Assembly: GCA_002329545.1 (NCBI GenBank)
Contig: DCTJ01000044.1
Span: 19,121 to 27,077 of the forward strand
Reading direction: 5' to 3'
DNA from: Candidatus Omnitrophica bacterium UBA1443
GTDB lineage: Bacteria; Omnitrophota; Omnitrophia; Omnitrophales; Aquincolibacteriaceae
Length of the DNA stretch: 7,957 nt
Shown one piece after another: positions 6,077-7,957 of this stretch. How positions within the stretch are numbered: position 1 is the first letter of the stretch; each line of letters starts with the position of its first letter. A model generated the notes under the pieces. That model did not search any database. It was given only the letters and a program-made list of their open reading frames with translations, and had not been told where the DNA came from. The translations under genes were made by a program, and so were the position numbers.

Positions 6077-7060
6077 CTATGCCTCGGCGTGGCTCGAAAC
6101 AGTCCGATCAGCGGAAACCTCGAGCGCCTTCATCAGATCGAGAAACTGGATTATTTTCATCCGATCTACCAGGACCACCACGCCATTTTTTTCCATTTTC
6201 CCGTAATAGGAATTTTTCAATGGCACTTCGTTGCCAAAATGAAAAATCTCCTCTTCCCCTGAATGATGGGTGATTTTAATTTTGTCGTGAATGATAAAAA
6301 AACCAAGCTCAGCATCGGATTTTTGATTATCATCCAAAAACTCCATCACATTGAGCCCCGCCAACCCTTTAAAAATAAGTTGCATCCGGTCTTCCGCGAT
6401 TTCACGGCCAAATTTTTCGATCGGCTCCATCCAAAACCATCGCCCGCCTTCCTTTTTCCACTCATAGGCGTTCGGTCCCATCTCAACATAGACTTTGACC
6501 ATTTCCGCCGGCGGCGTCTGAAAGATTGCTTTCTCGCGCAAACCGTAAACGCTTAGGTTAAAAACAGACTTGATCTCCGGCGGGACGAGAATGTAACCGC
6601 GCTCCCCGGTCCACCGTGCGTAAAGCGCTTTCCCAACGGGCGAAGCATCTCCAAAAATCAGAACTCCTTCCCGCTTGGCACGGGTTTCAACACGAAGCTC
6701 CAGCCCGGGCTTGTCGAGCCCGTATTCTGTCCAGTCTTTTTCAGCCCGAAGCCGGGTTTGGCTTGCGGCAAACCGCGCCGCCATGACCAAACCTTCGACC
6801 GTTCGAGAATCCGCCGGATAACTCACGGGAGATTCAACCCGCCATCCTTCCTCCGCGCGTTCCAGCACAATTTCCGTATTTTTCACCGCATCGTGAATCG
6901 CGATACGATCCACATGCTGATCCGGCCCCAGCGTAAAACTCCGGTTCACTTCATCCGGGTTCAGGGAGAGAATCTCCTGATCCAGACGGCTCTGGTAAAC
7001 ATAAACTGACACGGCAAGAGCAAAAATAACGCCGATAACCAGGGTGCGGAAAAGTTTCAT
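6077..7060 (-). CDS. DUF4340 domain protein, ABC-transporter auxiliary (GldG partner)
   Basis: 327 residues with one N-terminal membrane segment (about 5-22, RTLVIGVIFALAVSVYVY) acting as an uncleaved anchor, and the rest probably outside the cytoplasm. The body matches the DUF4340 pattern: GWRVESPVSYPAD (72-84), a helix with SQTRLRAE, YGLDKPGLELRVE (113-125), then LIFGDASPVGKALYAR (134-149) and ILVP. A second, more divergent copy of this arrangement appears at about 205-308 (GGRWFWMEPI, ... AELGFF, ... FHFGNEVPLKNSYYGK, ... VVLVDR), which indicates an internal duplication. DUF4340 genes usually follow GldG-like genes in ABC-2 type clusters; their exact task is unknown. The start ATG overlaps the GldG-like stop (ATGA), with no separate ribosome site evident, so translation is probably coupled. 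No catalytic motif was seen. Confidence 0.88.
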   Translation of the reverse strand: MKLFRTLVIGVIFALAVSVYVYQSRLDQEILSLNPDEVNRSFTLGPDQHVDRIAIHDAVKNTEIVLERAEEGWRVESPVSYPADSRTVEGLVMAARFAASQTRLRAEKDWTEYGLDKPGLELRVETRAKREGVLIFGDASPVGKALYARWTGERGYILVPPEIKSVFNLSVYGLREKAIFQTPPAEMVKVYVEMGPNAYEWKKEGGRWFWMEPIEKFGREIAEDRMQLIFKGLAGLNVMEFLDDNQKSDAELGFFIIHDKIKITHHSGEEEIFHFGNEVPLKNSYYGKMEKNGVVVLVDRMKIIQFLDLMKALEVSADRTVSSHAEA

Positions 7061-7957
7061 GAGCGGCGCGACCGGATCACAAGGTAAAGTCCGCCCCCGA
7101 TAAAGAAAATGAGCGGGTACATGACAAGGGAAGATAGAATGAGAAAGGTTTGCTTCGGCACGTCCAGCATCAGGGGCTTGAACTTGAACTGGGGCTTTTT
7201 AACTTCGACAAAACGTTCATCCTTGGCGAGCCACTGCATAACCCGCAACCCAAATTCCTTATTGCCCGAAAGGTTGAGGTAACTGTTATTCAGAAAATCA
7301 CTGTCGCCAATCATAATCATTCTTCCGGCGGGCGATAAAGAAGATCCGATCGGTTGAACGCCGCTTGCGTCCGGTTTTTCATCGTCTGTTTTTTGCTCAA
7401 TGGCGACCGCTATCGAGAGCGGGCCCGCTATGTCCTTTTCAACATCAAACGTCGCGTACCCATTTTCAAGAGCGGCCAAATCTGTTTCAGCCCAGCTTCC
7501 GGCGCTTGTCATCCCCAGCGGAACCACTTCCAGCCCCGGGATCGAGTCCGAAGAAGGTTGAACGCTCCTGAGAAGTGGAAAAAAGGTCGCCTGTTTCATG
7601 GTTTTCGACACCGGATGATTCACAAAGTATTGGCTGACAAGAGGCATAAGGAAATCACCTCCGACGATACGGCTGGTTTTATCGACCACAACATTTTCAC
7701 TCAAGCTAACTCCCATCGACTTCGCAAATTCAATAAACGATTGACCGGTCCCGGGATCCATCGGATCGAGAAGAAGCAAGACGCCCTTCCCGCGTTCAAA
7801 AGCACTCTTGAGATCTGCCAGCTCTCCCGGGACTAATTCCCAACGGGGCCCCGCCACCACGACCACCTGACAAACATCCGGAACATGATCACGTAAAAGC
7901 ACGATCTCGTGAATCCGGGCGTTGTAGCCTTCCAGAGCGACCCGGAACATCTGATAA
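7057..7957 (-). CDS. GldG-like ABC transporter auxiliary protein, C-terminal part (5' end outside window)
   Basis: The frame stays open through the right edge: two codons (Tyr-Gln) precede the first in-window Met at 7950, so that Met is not the true start. About 299 residues are present out of a usual 450-600. Numbered from that Met, the visible sequence contains VVVVAGPRWELVPGELADLKSAF (29-51), GVLLLLDPMDPGTG (56-69), NVVVDKTSRIVGGDF (86-100), QYFVNHPVSKTM (107-118), FFPLLRSVQP (123-132), then RMIMIGDSDFLNNSYL (210-225), GNKEFGLRVMQWLAKDE and a C-terminal membrane helix (about 267-292) with an RSRRS tail. This is the pattern of the GldG-like 'ABC-type uncharacterized' family, anchored in the membrane with the bulk outside. 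In gliding Bacteroidetes GldG works with GldA and GldF; elsewhere such clusters have unknown cargo. ATPase and permease genes are expected just beyond the right edge. Confidence 0.87.
   Translation of the reverse strand, partial: YQMFRVALEGYNARIHEIVLLRDHVPDVCQVVVVAGPRWELVPGELADLKSAFERGKGVLLLLDPMDPGTGQSFIEFAKSMGVSLSENVVVDKTSRIVGGDFLMPLVSQYFVNHPVSKTMKQATFFPLLRSVQPSSDSIPGLEVVPLGMTSAGSWAETDLAALENGYATFDVEKDIAGPLSIAVAIEQKTDDEKPDASGVQPIGSSLSPAGRMIMIGDSDFLNNSYLNLSGNKEFGLRVMQWLAKDERFVEVKKPQFKFKPLMLDVPKQTFLILSSLVMYPLIFFIGGGLYLVIRSRRS

Noticed and set aside
5718..6206. A 162-codon plus-strand frame spanning the yggS start and the DUF4340 end
   Set aside because: Antisense to two supported genes; no motif found.
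1..7957. tRNA, rRNA, CRISPR, insertion sequence or phage signals
   Set aside because: Both strands were read; no cloverleaf-like segments, regularly spaced repeats, transposase motifs or long terminal inverted repeats were seen.

Overview
The window is a compact bacterial block in which every convincing gene lies on the minus strand, so transcription runs from high to low coordinates. It holds six complete genes and two that are cut by the window edges. There are no RNA genes, mobile elements, CRISPR arrays or gene-free stretches longer than about 110 bases. Protein content (bacterial-type IleS with a C-terminal zinc knuckle, YggT, a GldG-like ABC auxiliary protein with a DUF4340 partner) suggests a free-living, probably Gram-negative-type bacterium of mid GC content. 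Gene order and protein style would fit a deep-branching lineage such as Omnitrophota, but that placement is inference from memory and is weak.

Reading in the direction of transcription, the right end (7957 to 6077) carries the end of a GldG-like protein overlapping by 4 bases a DUF4340 protein. These are the extracytoplasmic auxiliary subunits that usually follow an ABC ATPase and permease, which would lie beyond the right edge. After a short gap comes a housekeeping run: a PLP-homeostasis protein (YggS/PLPBP), proC (last step of proline synthesis), yggT (small membrane protein), a trimeric-type purine nucleoside phosphorylase, and ileS. Beyond ileS, at the left edge (284 to 1), a partial membrane protein begins whose linker resembles the region just before the catalytic part of membrane histidine kinases. 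It has no stop inside the window.

Coupling is tight in places: an ATGA overlap joins gldG-like and DUF4340, 10 bases separate yggS and proC, and a TAATG overlap joins yggT and the phosphorylase. Longer gaps (about 65-105 bases) precede yggS, yggT and ileS. These are the places where internal promoters or RNA structures could sit: a bulged hairpin lies in the yggT leader, and a short tandem repeat with a weak promoter-like pair lies before ileS.

No clearly new system was found. The most informative oddity is in the phosphorylase: the base-recognising asparagine of classic trimeric PNPs is an aspartate here, as in methylthioadenosine phosphorylases, which could change purine specificity. The second is the truncated signalling-type gene directly downstream of ileS.
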